A DNA stretch of 64,000 bases from Manis javanica (GCF_040802235.1 NC_133167.1:2557001-2621000); one strand, 5' to 3'; counted from the first letter of the stretch, positions 54,467-64,000 are shown. Notes: generated by a model from the sequence alone, not told the origin. Numbers and translations are program-made.

Positions 54467-57175
54467 ATGTAAAATCTCCCAGTTTTTTCAAATGGCAGAA
54501 AGCACTTCAAAAACTGCCGACCTAAGAGATACTCTATGGCCAAACCCACAACATCTGCAGAAGTGAGTACCAAAGGCCACCGCTGAGCGCTCACGATGGC
54601 AAGACCAGGAATGACATTACTCCACAGGTGAGCTGTCAGGCTTTGTTGGGAACAAACTTGGGGCAGCTGGGACAGCTGTCCATCCATTCAACAAACATCC
54701 ATCCATCCACACCCCGGGAGAAGATGCGTGGCTACAGGCAGGCGGGCTCTGGGAAGAAGGGCAGGTCAGGTGTCACGTGGACACCAAGGCCCGTCCTAGC
54801 CAGGACAGCAGCCCCGGGGACAGACAGTGGGAAGGCCATGTGCATGGTTCTCCTGGACAGCCCACTGCTGTACCCTTGGTATCCGCTGTGTGAGGCAAGG
54901 GCTGTGGGGTGCCCACAGTGGGAAGGGAGTCCCAGCCCGGCCCTGCCCCTCCATCCTCAGCCATCCAGCAACTCCCGGGCCTGGGCACAGGGCCACCAGA
55001 CAAGGAGACCAGCTTCCCCAAAGGGGTTCCCAGTGTAGGGGACGGACAGTGTAGAGAATTCAGGCCCACCTAATGGGGCTGCAGCTTCCCCAAGACCACT
55101 ACAAAGCCCCTGCTCTCCTCAGATGACTTGAGGGTGCCCACCTTTGAAGCTGGGGAAATTTCGGCCCTGAAGCCCCCCCAGGCAAGAGCTGGGGGCTTTC
55201 TCTTTGGGCTGTGTTAGCAGCTTCAGGCTGTTCTCACTGCCCCTCCACACAGTGAGGGCGCTCTTCCTGTGCCTGCCCCGGCTCCTGGCCTGCCACCCAC
55301 CCTGCCTCTCTGGGCCGTGTGCTTGCCCTCTCTGCCCCGTCACAGGGTGCCTGCCCAGTATGGCCCACCTCAAAGGCTGACGGGCCATCCTCCCCTGCCC
55401 CCTAGATGCGGCCTCCCCAGGGGCCAGCGCCCCCAGACTGCCTGAGAGGTGGCACCCTGGTTCCTCACCTGCTGTGGGCAGCCACCAGGAGCTTCAGACA
55501 GGTCAGGTCCCCGCTGACCGCGGCATGGTGCAGGGGCAAGGCCCCCTCCAGCGTCTCCAGCGTGGCCGCGTGGCCCTCTTGGAGTAGCCACTGCACCAGC
55601 TCGGGGTGTCCAAAGCGGGCGGCCAGGTGCAGCGGGGAGACACCCGAGGCGTCTTGGTCCTGCAGAGGCACAGACAGGGCGGTGAGCCAGAGGCAGGTCC
55701 TGGGCCCACCTGTGCCAGCAGCCCAGCCACACTGCCACAGAGTGGGAGCTTGCCGTTCCTGCTCTCTCTGTTGCACAGCACAGGGGAGGCCCTCTCTGCT
55801 GGCTGAGCCAGGCAGCCTGCTTTAGGTGAGAGGCAGGTTAGCACGCAAGTCCAGGATTCTGAACCCAAACCGGTGATCCCGCCACGTACCGGGCCCACAC
55901 CTCCCGGGCACAGTCGTGGCCCCTCCTGCTCTCTGCTCAGTCAGAAAGGCCTCCACCGGCCCAGCCACGGACACGCCAGCTTGGCGGCCTGCTGCAGGTC
56001 TGCGACTCTGCCTCCAGCCTCTGCCCCCCACCTGCACAGGGTGCCCACCTGCCAGCTGAGAGTCCTCGGGTGGGGAGCACTCTCACATGGGCGTCCGGAG
56101 CCGGGCATTCCCCAGGGACAGAAATGGGCACCACGCCTGCCCGGGCCTGGGTCTGGGAAGAGCCCGTGGGGATGGCAGTGTGGTGCCTGTTGCAGTTGCT
56201 GGTTGTGCCGGGTGAGTATTCCCGCCCCCGCGACCTGGCACGTCCTACCAGCGCCTGCCCAGCTGTGACTCAGGGAGCGTGTCCTTATGCCCAGTGAGAG
56301 CTTGCTCACTGTCCTCCCAAGGTCCTTCAGTGGCACAGAGGGGCACCGGGCAGGCAGGAGAAGGGAGAGGGCAGGCCCAGTGACGCCACCAACAGGACAT
56401 CACTGTGCGCTGGACACCTTCCCTTTACCATCAAGGCCCTGGTCCCACTGCCCTGCAGCAGGCCCGCAGTCACCGGAGCTGCAGCCCGCAGCCCCTGAGC
56501 CTGATGCCTGCTGTGCGCCTCCACAGACCCTCTTCCAGACCCCTGGGGAAATGGGCCTGCGCTTCAGGCTGGACGGGCTTGCTGGCAAGGCCAGGCGCTC
56601 CTGGGGTGGGGCGCAGGGAAAGGGCCTGCGGGCTCTGCGGTGCTGTAGAAGGCAGCCTTGGCACGCAAGGGCTGTGTGTTGGTTTTGGTTTTGGGGTGGG
56701 GCGGGCGTGCTGCAGAGACCAACATCCCCAGCTGTGCGTGGGGTGTGCATGACGGTCCCTGAAACAGAGCCCAGGGACAAGGACCACAGACCTGGCTCAT
56801 GGCTCCTGCCTCCCTCGGTCCACACGGACACTGGACTGCTGGCCTGTCCCCAGCCCCCATTCGGCTGCAGTTCCCGCTCACCTGCAGACCGCAGCCCCCA
56901 TCACGCACCAGCCAGCGGAGCTCGGCCAGGCTGCCTGTGGCGGCGGCATCATGCACTGGTGTGGCCCCGTTGCGGGCCTGCTGGTTGCCGGGTAGCTTGG
57001 CCTGCTGCACCAGGAACTTGACACAGGCCAGGTGGCCGGCCCGGGTGGCATGGTGCACCAGGCCAGCCCCCAGGGCATCGGTAATGCCCGGTCCCAGGAC
57101 ACCAGCCTCCAGCAGCTGCTCCAAGGTGGCCAGGTCCCCCTTCTTGGCGGCTTTGAGCGCCCGCTGCTCCTCCAT
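35952..57175 (-). CDS. ESPNL: ESPNL, espin-like protein, complete
   Basis: ESPNL is an espin relative of inner-ear stereocilia, reported as a cargo of class III myosins. Nine coding exons (56882-57175, 55469-55659, 53574-53760, 51933-52115, 46540-46671, 40286-40397, 39234-39334, 38178-38366, 35952-37514) sum to 2952 nt, or 983 aa; human is about 1005. Residues 1 to about 325 are ankyrin repeats ([74 protein letters not shown]). Exon 6 encodes the proline run [10 protein letters not shown]. Exon 8 has the conserved [15 protein letters not shown] segment. Exon 9 (520 aa) has a short coiled stretch ([17 protein letters not shown]) and a conserved C-terminal globular part. The ATG has A at -3 and G at +4. 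Exon 7 is the least certain. Confidence 0.95.
38178..38366 (-). CDS. ESPNL: ESPNL exon 8
   Basis: The acceptor is CGCACAG and the donor GTGAGG. It encodes [20 protein letters not shown], then [19 protein letters not shown], the best conserved block outside the ankyrin part. Confidence 0.93.
39234..39334 (-). CDS. ESPNL: ESPNL exon 7 (weakly conserved linker)
   Basis: Three tandem AG acceptors (exon start 39340, 39337 or 39334) all keep frame; the shortest form best fits the human CLSPA-like segment. It encodes [16 protein letters not shown] and ends MAVPT before donor GTGCGC. Length and border are the least certain of this gene. Confidence 0.7.
40286..40397 (-). CDS. ESPNL: ESPNL exon 6 (proline-rich)
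   Basis: The acceptor is CCTCCAG and the donor is the strong GTGAGT. It encodes [20 protein letters not shown], then [12 protein letters not shown] weaker GTGACC upstream at 40322 is an alternative donor with the same phase. Confidence 0.85.
40811..40863 (+). repeat. Imperfect (CA)n microsatellite
   Basis: CA-rich run with interruptions such as CACGCATACACACACACACA. Confidence 0.8.
43900..43975 (+). repeat. MIR SINE fragment
   Basis: CTGAGCCTCCGTCTCTTCAT followed by CTGTGAACAGG is the MIR sense core; an antisense MIR piece follows it. Confidence 0.6.
43985..44112 (-). repeat. MIR SINE, antisense
   Basis: CCCATTTTAAAGATGAGAAA followed by ACTGACATGCTGAGAG is the antisense MIR core. Confidence 0.7.
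46540..46671 (-). CDS. ESPNL: ESPNL exon 5 (last ankyrin repeat)
   Basis: The acceptor CGTAG follows an 11-C tract and the donor is GTAAGC. It encodes [20 protein letters not shown], then [20 protein letters not shown]. It is 5.2 kb from exon 4. Confidence 0.93.
46740..46835 (-). repeat. MIR SINE, antisense
   Basis: CACAGGTGGGAAACTGAGAC followed by AGAGGACCTTGCCCAGAATC is the antisense MIR core, just upstream of ESPNL exon 5 in transcription direction. Confidence 0.65.
48395..48560 (+). mobile_element. MER5A-like hAT-Charlie MITE
   Basis: TTAGAATCACCTGGGAGTTT near the start and TTTGAGAACCACTTTG at the end match the MER5A ends. It is an ancient nonautonomous DNA transposon. Confidence 0.7.
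48628..48958 (+). mobile_element. Tigger-type (TcMar) MITE with both inverted ends
   Basis: The left end reads CAGTGGACCCTTAAACAAC and the right end is its near-inverse ATTGTTCAAGGGTCAACTG. TA dinucleotides flank both sides (48626-48627 and 48959-48960), the target-site duplication of Tc1/mariner elements. No transposase frame is present. Confidence 0.85.
48970..50210 (+). mobile_element. Old L1M-type LINE 3' fragments
   Basis: At 49070-49300 lies the L1 ORF2 tail and 3' UTR (ATTCACAACAGCCAAGAGGT, later GTATGATTCCAACTATATG). At 49565-49925 lies an L1M 3' UTR (GGAACTGTCACTGTCACTTT; TCTAAAACTATTCTAAAATA). The stretch to about 50210 resembles further L1M 3' UTR. The pieces are diverged, without open frames. 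Confidence 0.75.
51060..51470 (+). mobile_element. LTR-like fossil (probable solo LTR of an ERV1-type element)
   Basis: The stretch with CCCATAATTTTGCCCTTAAA followed by AGCCCTTGCTGTACCCCTCT and GGGAGTTTGGG resembles the TATA-like and R region of endogenous retrovirus LTRs of mammals. No internal retroviral part is seen next to it. It is an old, decayed solo copy with approximate borders. Confidence 0.4.
51933..52115 (-). CDS. ESPNL: ESPNL exon 4 (ankyrin repeats)
   Basis: The acceptor is CTCCCCAG and the donor GTACGG. It encodes [20 protein letters not shown] through [15 protein letters not shown]. Confidence 0.95.
53574..53760 (-). CDS. ESPNL: ESPNL exon 3 (ankyrin repeats)
   Basis: The acceptor is CCTCACAG and the donor GTAAGG. 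It encodes [20 protein letters not shown] and [20 protein letters not shown]. Confidence 0.95.
54398..54465 (+). repeat. (GT)n microsatellite
   Basis: About 65 bases of GT with few interruptions (TGCGTGTGTGTGTGTGTGTG). Confidence 0.9.
55469..55659 (-). CDS. ESPNL: ESPNL exon 2 (ankyrin repeats)
   Basis: The acceptor is CTCTGCAG and the donor GTGAGG. It encodes [20 protein letters not shown] and [20 protein letters not shown], ending with a split Ser codon. Confidence 0.95.
56882..57175 (-). CDS. ESPNL: ESPNL exon 1 (ankyrin repeats)
   Basis: ATG is at 57175-57173 and the donor is GTGAGC. Its 98 codons begin [20 protein letters not shown] and end RDGGCGLQ, with ankyrin consensus [20 protein letters not shown]. 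Confidence 0.95.
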
Positions 57176-58140
57176 CGTCCAGCCCCGGCCACCTGGCCAG
57201 CTTTCTGTGGCTCACGCACAGGCCCAGGCTTCCTGTTTCAGGCATAGATGCAGCTCACGGCTCCGGTTACCCGGTAAGCAGCGTACAGGGCAGATGGGAG
57301 GTGGCAGGGGTGGGGGGGCCATAGGCCTCAGGCTGGTCTCAAAACCCTGCCCAAGCCATTCCCGCAGTGCCCAGGGTTGCAGCGGGCAGAGGGCACAAGG
57401 GAAGGGCCTGCCCCAGCTTCAGGTCAGGGGTGGGCACTAGCCAGAGGACACTTCCCTGTGGCTGGACCACGGCTCTTTTTCCAGGGCTCTTTTTCCTGCA
57501 GAACGAGGGCTGAGGAAATGGGCAGAGCACCTTGGCCCGGGATAGACTTCCCGCATCCAGTGGTGTTAGGATGGTCACCAACGTCCTTTCAAGAACACGG
57601 TCAGCTCCTGAACACCTGCTTTCTGGTCTGGCCCTTGGGGAGGCACTGTGGAGACTCTGGCCAGGGGGGGCAGCGCCGGCCACAGCAGGGCCCTTGCTGG
57701 GGAGCTGCCTGCCAGGCGTGCTGGCATCTACCATCTGACATCTTCACCCACCAGGGGCCCAGGGCCCACTCATGCCTGGGAAATAAATCCAGGCTGGATC
57801 CTGGCCCCCGGCTGCCCCAGGCCTTGGCGGCTCCATAAGCCTCCCAGGAGGGGTGGCTCCACAGGGCCAGTGGAGCATGGGGACGTGACCCTGTTCTGGA
57901 CGGCGTCTGGGAGGCCTGAGGGTCTCCAGGCCCCACCTCAGCTCACCTCCAAGCACAGTGCCTGAGTCGCGGAGCTGCCATGCATCTTTACCCAGATTGT
58001 TCTCTTCGGTGGGGCTGGACCCCGGCTAGCTCAGGCACACGGGCGTCCCAGGCTGGACACCAGCATGGCACAGTATGCAGCCACTCCCCGGCTGGCTCAG
58101 GCACACGAGAACCCCAGGAGAAGCACCCACTCAGTGATCC
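57176..58140. other. ESPNL-SCLY intergenic spacer
   Basis: Contains the ESPNL 5' flank and a pair of imperfect direct repeats (58020-58052 and 58086-58118). No exon is recognised. Confidence 0.55.
58020..58118 (+). repeat. Imperfect direct repeat, period 66 bases
   Basis: CCCCGGCTAGCTCAGGCACA at 58020 recurs as CCCCGGCTGGCTCAGGCACA at 58086; the similarity extends over 33 bases. Confidence 0.8.
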
Positions 58141-58167
58141 AATACAAGCACTGAAATCTTTTATGAG

Positions 58168-58173
58168 TTTATT
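58168..58173 (-). terminator. SCLY: SCLY poly(A) signal AATAAA (distal)
   Basis: The minus strand reads AATAAA at 58173-58168, and a second copy lies at 58252-58247. Both sit about 0.8 kb after the SCLY stop in an AT-rich tract. Confidence 0.75.
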
Positions 58174-58246
58174 TAATTTCTGACAATTATTTCCTCAATG
58201 TCATCATAAGTTCTTTTCACCTTAAAACCGCACATTACAAGTGTTA

Positions 58247-58252
58247 TTTATT
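58247..58252 (-). terminator. SCLY: SCLY poly(A) signal AATAAA (proximal)
   Basis: AATAAA on the minus strand 79 bases before the distal copy; either may be used. Confidence 0.65.
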
Positions 58253-59034
58253 AAAAAGCACTCCTGTGTAACATCTCCATGAGATACACTTGGTGTCAAA
58301 TAAGCGCTTGTGAAGATACAAGAATCCCTGTGCGAGTAAGATTAGGAAGCTGAGCTGGGGGACTGATTCCCCACCTCGGGGACGTCCCAGCATCACGTAC
58401 GCAGCCCTCCGCAGCTCAGCTGCCAGTGAGCCCGAGGAAATGACCAAAAGGGAAGAGGCTGGAGGAGCGGGGGGCTCCAGGCAGGGAGGTGCCCAGAGGC
58501 CACAGCCTGGTGGTGACAGGCATCCTTGGCCCAGGCAGGGCTGGGAGGTAGGGGATGGCCAGGCAGAGTACAGGGCCTGACCGCCGCCCCACCCACTTGG
58601 GAAGGGCCGGACAGGGCCAAGCTGAGGCAGGGAGGCCCACAGGCAGCCAACCTGCTGGGCGAATGACAGGTGCCACGGTCGTAGCAAAATCCAGGTTTCC
58701 TATTTTCATGATAGTAATTGGTCATTGATTATAAATACAAGGATTTGATCTTCCACACAAAAGCACACCTCCCAGGAAGGGAGCGCTCCCCACAGGCCCA
58801 CCCCACTCCCCAGAGGGGAGCATGGACGCAGCCAAAGCACTTCCTTTCAGCCACGCCACTGGGCAGCCAAGGCAGCGGGCCTTAGGTGGGCGTTTGTGTC
58901 CCAGTCTGTAAGCACCCCTGCCCTGCGCACGGCCGCACTGCACTGCCCCTCCGCACCCAGACTCTCCTGGGCAAGTTAGGAAGGGTCAGGCGGGCACAGC
59001 CCTTGGGGAAGCTTCCTGTGAGGTGCCCTCAGCC
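58253..59034 (-). other. SCLY: SCLY 3' UTR
   Basis: The stretch from the stop codon to the poly(A) signals; no repeat or other feature is recognised. Confidence 0.7.
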
Positions 59035-59188
59035 CTAGGCCTGGCCCTCCAGCCAGGCCACGGCCTGCTTCAGGTCCTGCACGACCAGGTCCACCTCGGC
59101 CCGGGTGGTGCTGCGGCCCACGCTGAGCCGGATGGCATTCTGCGCCACGCCAAAGGGGATGCCAGAGCTCAGCAGCACCGGGGATGGC
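59035..59188 (-). CDS. SCLY: SCLY last coding exon
   Basis: The acceptor is CCTCCAG and the stop TAG at 59037-59035. It encodes [20 protein letters not shown], then [20 protein letters not shown], and ends EGQA. Confidence 0.95.
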
Positions 59189-62100
59189 CTGGAGGGGCGA
59201 GGGAGCTGGCATTAGCTGCCTGTCACAGAGGGAGGACCCTGTGCTCCTCGGGGCCCGGGGACAGACACGGCCCTTTCTGTTCCCGACCAGCTTCCCACGC
59301 TGGGCTGTGTCCATGGCAGAACCGGGCCTGCTCCCCTCCTCTGCTCTCTGCCAAACACACCTCTAAGCCCGCCCCGCTTCAGGGTCCCTTGTGCTCAGAA
59401 CTCCTGCACACACAGTGGCCCTTCCCAGCTCGATGAAGACCGCTGGCCACTGCGTCCGGCTAGGCGGGGCGCTGGGTCTGGCTTTCCTTATCTCCAAGGT
59501 GGTGACAGGTCGGGGAGATGCATGGCCCCACCTGGCGTGGAGCGCCTTCCTTCCCACGCGCGGCCTGGGAGCTGGGGCTGCCAGGTCATGGCTGTGTTCA
59601 CAGCTCCTGGCACAGGGCTTTAACATTTATCAACTGAAGACATCAGAAGGTGGCTTTGAAGCTGGGCTGTGTGGCTCATGGCAGTCCTCCAATCCCCAAG
59701 CAGGTTCCCCCATCAAGGGGACAGACAGCCGGGGGACCAGCACAGCACAGTATGCTGCCACTGCGGGGCCTGTGAAACCCGTCCAGGTAAATGCCTTTCA
59801 TCACCTCTGGTCACCGAGCGTCAGAGCCTGAGGCCCCCACAGCCCACTGTGTCCCAGGTGAGAGCAGGACCGGGGTGGGCAGTGACCCGGCCCAGAGCTC
59901 TGGCCCCCTCACCCCTCCCAAGTGGGTGGCCTCACCTCCTGTTCCAGGTCACCCCCACTTCCCCCAGCGGCAGTGAGCACCCATCCCCTCACACCCTCAC
60001 GGGGCCCTCACCGGACGCTCGCTTCTGAGCTGTGCTGCCGGCCCTCCTCGTCCCCATCGGCCCTCCTCTGTGCTGCCCCTGCCAGCTGACCACCCGCCCC
60101 AGCTGCCTCGTCTGAGACAGCAGCTGCTCACGTCCCCGTGAGGGGGTGGGGAGTCTCTGCAAGCGGCCCCCTGTGCCCTCCCTCTGCCCTCCAGGCTGGC
60201 CTTGGCCTCACAGCTCCCGACGGTGGCTCCGGCTCCGGGCCTCGCCGGTGCCCCACGCAGCCCCTCTGCTATAGGGCGCTGAGGCCCTGAGGAGCTCCCT
60301 GTCTGCGCCCCCTCCGTGGCCACACCAGTGCTCCCTCTAGGCGGCCGCCCCACTCCTGTGCTCCTTCGAAGTCCCAGCCAGCCCTGGATGCTAATGGCAG
60401 CCTGTTGCCGATCACCCCCGCAGGCCTGCTCCCCCTGCAGCCCAGGCTGCTCCCCCCCTGCACTCCTGTCACTGCTAGCCTAGACGGAGCACCTCTTCCC
60501 CCCGTAGAACCTGGCCCCCAGCCCCGCACCCTCCCCTTCTGTCTGTGCCTGGTCCAGGCCCTCACTCTGGCCAACTGGGCCTGCTGTCCCGTGACCCCTC
60601 CTGTGCCGAGTGGGGGAGTTTTCTGTAACCCAAATCCAACATGTCATACTCTTCAGAACCCTTGTTTTCCTGAGGATAAAGGGGGCTCCTAGCACTGGCC
60701 CCTCTTACCATAGGGGCTTGACCTCCCTGGTCAGGTCCCGACCCTCCCTTAAGCCATGGTCTGCATATCTCCCATCCTAAGGCCTGCTCACGAAGCCCTC
60801 ACTTCACACGCTGCAGCACCAGCCCCGGCCTGGGATGGCTGGTCCCTTCCTGTGTCCCTCCCAGGCTGCAGGCCACCTGCCCATTCATGACCAGCACCCA
60901 GAGCACAGATGTGCCCTGGACACTGGAGCTGAGCACTTGGGGAGCACTTACTGGTCTCCATGGTCCGAGTGGCATGCAGCGCCCACGCTGGCCAGCAGCA
61001 TCCTGCACTGTGCCAGCACCAAGTGGCCTGAGGAGACAGAGCACATGTCCCTGAGGCAGAGTCCAGGCAGGGTCCCACTTGTCCCTCCCCGTCTGCCTCT
61101 CCTCTTCTCTGCTGCAAGTTCTGTGGCTCCCTCCCTGTGCCACCGAACAGTCCCAGTGCATAGGCCCCTCTGCCCACAGGAACCCGAGAAAATGCTTCCT
61201 CTCCCGTGGCTGCAGAAGAGTAGACACTGGTGCCTCGTAAGACTGGCCATGAGATGGTCATTTCTGATCAGCTGCCTAGTAAGACACTCAGAATTCTGAT
61301 AACCTGCCTTGCTTGATAATTTGTTGTCCTGAGAGTAATACTTAAATTCACATCCATGCTTCCTAAAGGCAGAGAGACCTGGGAGCTAGAAGGCACTTCC
61401 CTCTTTTATAAGCTCAGAGATTAAATACATAGAGTGGTCACTGCTGATTTAATCATGATGAGACGCTGTCTCATTTAAGTGAACACAGGTCACCACGGAC
61501 AGGTGTCCCCGACAAAAAGGGGCAGATGACAGCGGAGCTTTCTCCCCACGGCAGGAGCTCTGGAGGGATGGGGCAGGCAGCCATGCTCCCGTCCCTCAAG
61601 AATGTGGCAGCGACAGCTGCTGGCCCTCCTCACAGCCCCAGGAAGCCACCGCCTCTGTCACTCACCTTGGAAGACAGACGAGGCGATGGCCTCGCCCTGG
61701 AAGTGGGTGCCGCCCTGCAGACGCACCGCCCCGCACTCCTGGGCTGCAGCGCCCCTCCCAGTGAAGCACGTTGGTCAGCCTGGACCTCATCCCATTTTCT
61801 ACCGTTTCCCGCATGGGAGGGTGGCACGGCCATGGGCCCACGTGAAGCCCAGGGACCTGCGTGTCATCCTCACCAGGGCCTGGCCTCCAATTTGCCCTCA
61901 TCCTCCTAAGATACACGTAAAAGCTGCTGATGGAAAGGGACCAACAAGCCTACGATTTACTTCACTTTCTCTCTTTTCCTAACAGCTTTTGTGTGGGTGC
62001 TACCCAGGCACAAGGGCCAAGCAGCACTGTGCCCAAGCAGGGGCACCTCGAGCACTGGCGAGGCAGCTTGGCTCAGCCCCACGGAGCCCCATGGCACAGG

Positions 62101-62698
62101 TGTGCGCTGCTCACAGACACCAGCAGGGGCCAGGCCTCACCTCGGAGCAGGGGTCCCCGGATGGAAAAGTTGCATGTGTTGGGCAGCCGCTCTGTCCCTG
62201 GAAACTGGCTGTTCAGATGGATTCTTCCATCAAATTCAGCCTGCAAAGTCCATGGGATATTCAGTGACAGCTTCCAGCCTCCGTGCCCCGTGTCCAGCCC
62301 GACTGTTTGAACTTTTCTGGGAAACAAAGCCTCAACATATGACGTAATCATCTCAGCGCTGGGCATCTGCCTGAACAGCTGTGGGGACTGGCCAGGTAAG
62401 CAAAGGTGAGGAGAAAAAAGTTCCAAATACACGTGCTCTCCTAGGCCCGGCCCCAAAATCCAGTAGCTATGGAGTTAGTTTTTATCATGTGTCAGGGAAA
62501 AATGTCACCCACTTGGCGGGGGCTCCTAACTCAGGCTCCCCAGGGCTCCCCGCCAGCCCAGGCTCCTCGCAGAAGGAAGGCCGCCAGCTGCCCCGCCCAT
62601 GCCACCGCGCTCACCACCAGCCGCTCCTCCAGGTAGTCGCGGATGCCCCTCATGTGCGCCTCGTAGGCCTCACAGTTCTCCATCACCAGCTCGGCGGC
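59035..62698 (-). CDS. SCLY: SCLY, selenocysteine lyase, last four coding exons
   Basis: SCLY is a cytosolic PLP enzyme that splits L-selenocysteine into alanine and selenide/elemental selenium, recycling selenium for selenoprotein synthesis. Exons 62615-62698, 62141-62240, 60952-61027 and 59035-59188 join in phase and end at TAG 59037-59035, giving about 138 C-terminal residues of a protein that is about 445 aa in human. The active-site Cys is in [16 protein letters not shown]. The sequence follows the human protein closely ([42 protein letters not shown]). The PLP-lysine exon and all earlier ones lie beyond the right edge. The gene is head to tail with ESPNL. Confidence 0.95.
60952..61027 (-). 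CDS. SCLY: SCLY coding exon with the catalytic cysteine
   Basis: The acceptor is TCCTCAG and the donor GTAAGT. It encodes [20 protein letters not shown] and then DHGD; the Cys of GAACHSD is the active-site residue of the family. Confidence 0.95.
62141..62240 (-). CDS. SCLY: SCLY coding exon (third from last)
   Basis: The acceptor is TTTGCAG and the donor GTGAGG. It encodes [20 protein letters not shown] and [13 protein letters not shown], ending in a split Gly codon. Confidence 0.95.
62615..62698 (-). CDS. SCLY: SCLY coding exon (fourth from last)
   Basis: The acceptor is TCCCCAG. It encodes [20 protein letters not shown] and ends DYLEERLV. Two GT donors lie 3 bases apart; the stronger GTGAGC was chosen, which adds the final Val. 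Confidence 0.92.
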
Positions 62699-64000
62699 CT
62701 GGGGACATGGGGTGGCACAGCGGGGAAGCCCATTCAACACCACACGGGGCAGCAAAGCAGCACAAACAGCAGCGGCGACTCCAACGGCTCGTTTCCTGGG
62801 GCTTATGAACAGACGGTGTTGACGGTTCAAGGGGAGCTGAAGGGACGGGGCTGCGGTACGTGCTCAGGGGCCCTTATCTCCATGCGGACAGCAGCTCTCT
62901 TCACCAGGCACCAAGGTGCAGGGCAGGGTGGAGGGAAGATGGCATGCAGAACGGGAGGGTGCTGCACACAAAGGCAGCCACCAACATTCAAGGCCATGTG
63001 GGAGGGACAGGTACCAACCCTGGACCGAGTGGGCGAGGGCACCGGGCTGCAGAGGCCCTGTGACAGGTGGGATCTGAACCCATGTGCAACAGGGCAATGC
63101 TCAGGCTTTGAGAAAGGGGTGAGGTCACCTGATTTGTGTGCTTAATGGCCATTCCAGATGCTGTGTGGAGGATGGAAGACTGTGGTGGGTGTCCAGCCCA
63201 ACCCGGGGGGTGACATTGCTCTGAATGTGGGCAAGAGGCCAGAACACACAGGACTGGCTGTTACATCTGGTGCAGGGAACAAGGTCAAGGGCATCTCACC
63301 AATTTCAGAAGTGAGAACCTGGGTGGCAGAGGCACTATAGGGACAGAGGCACGTCGTGGACCCAGAGGCAATGTCAGCAGGTGGGGCTGTGGGTCCTCCG
63401 GGAGGTCAGGACCTGCCCTGAGATGTTGTCCAAAGACCTAACACTGGCTGCTGTTAGAGCCACGAGGAGCCTCCGTGGGGCCATGCAGAGGAGGCTGGGA
63501 GGGCACCCAGGAGGCCTGCCAGCAGGTGGGGAGGCAGAGAAGGAACAGCCAGGGCGGAGGGCAGGCAAGCAGCCAGCAGCCAGCATGATGACATGATGGT
63601 GCCCGGGGACCTCCTCGGCAAGTCTCAAAGGCGAGGAAGGAGCAAGACTGTGTCTGGGAGGGAGGGGGTGGGGGCGGGCGGGCCCTCCCGGGCCCTCCCA
63701 GGGCAGAGACACTGGCAAGAATGTTTGGAGGCAATGTCTCAGGGAAGCAGTTTTAAACACTGGGAAACGTTCTAGTGAGGAGGGACATGACACAGCGGGA
63801 GGGGCTCCCGGGGAAGGGGCAGGAAGCCCAGAGACCTTTACTTGGCCTGGGCAGTGCCAGCATGCCTCTCCTGGAGAAGTGACCTCGGAGAGACACGCAC
63901 AGGCTGGGGCCAGGCTGGGCAAGGACCGGGGCGAGACGACAGTACGCCCCCAAGTGATGGCAGGGTCAGAGGGTCTGGGCACAGGTGTGCCACCAGGAGG
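62699..64000 (-). other. SCLY: SCLY intron, cut by the window edge
   Basis: No earlier SCLY exon was found to the right edge. Reading frames of up to 202 codons here show no family match. Confidence 0.6.

Larger units (their letters stand above)
52116..56881 (-). other. ESPNL: ESPNL introns 1, 2 and 3
   Basis: Intron 3 (52116-53573), intron 2 (53761-55468) and intron 1 (55660-56881) carry a GT microsatellite in intron 2, a 12-G run near 53247 and a MIR-like trace near 53450-53520, and no further exons. Confidence 0.6.
59189..62614 (-). other. SCLY: SCLY introns between the last four exons
   Basis: Introns 59189-60951, 61028-62140 and 62241-62614 hold GC-rich sequence plus a more AT-rich patch at about 61290-61500, with no clear repeat or exon. 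Confidence 0.6.

Noticed and set aside
54328-54687. Frame with His-Thr dipeptide repeats
   Set aside because: It is a translation of the (GT)n microsatellite in ESPNL intron 2.
1-64000. CRISPR array, operon or other prokaryotic-type system
   Set aside because: All genes are spliced and the repeats are mammalian; no regularly spaced repeat array or operon structure is present.

Overview
The window is mammalian genomic DNA: spliced genes with GT/AG introns, CpG islands, AATAAA signals, and L1, L2, MIR, MER5-type and Tigger-type repeats. Five protein-coding genes are recognisable, in the order ILKAP (+), ERFE (-), KLHL30 (-), ESPNL (-), SCLY (-). This is the human 2q37.3 gene order read backwards. 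I saw no Alu, B1/B2 or other obvious young SINE, so a non-primate, non-rodent placental is likely; the species is not determined.

Layout. 1-1991: an antisense L1 in an ILKAP intron (5' UTR, ORF1 and the start of ORF2; the rest lies off the left edge). 2405-4073: the last three coding exons and poly(A) signal of ILKAP. 7032-14458: complete ERFE, eight coding exons, predicted 339 aa. 14530-20500: spacer with scattered MIR, an AT-rich island and a perfect 40-bp direct repeat. 21882-29708: complete KLHL30, seven coding exons, predicted 579 aa, with a candidate noncoding first exon and muscle-type promoter motifs near 31.4-32.2 kb. 35952-57175: complete ESPNL, nine coding exons, predicted 983 aa, with a long repeat-rich intron between exons 4 and 5 (L1M, MER5A, Tigger MITE, an LTR-like fossil). 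59035-62698: the last four coding exons of SCLY, whose 5' part lies beyond the right edge.

The genes are neighbours by ancestry, not an operon. ILKAP and ERFE are convergent. ERFE, KLHL30, ESPNL and SCLY lie head to tail on the minus strand, each with its own regulation. ERFE is an erythroid iron-regulating hormone, KLHL30 a muscle-type BTB-kelch protein, ESPNL an ankyrin-repeat stereocilia protein, SCLY a selenocysteine lyase, and ILKAP a PP2C-family phosphatase. Exon borders were set by hand from splice signals, reading phase and remembered human orthologues; the phases close for every gene. I found no sign of a new gene system. The most useful leads are regulatory (KLHL30 promoter, L1-borne signals) and splicing-related (tandem acceptors and donors).
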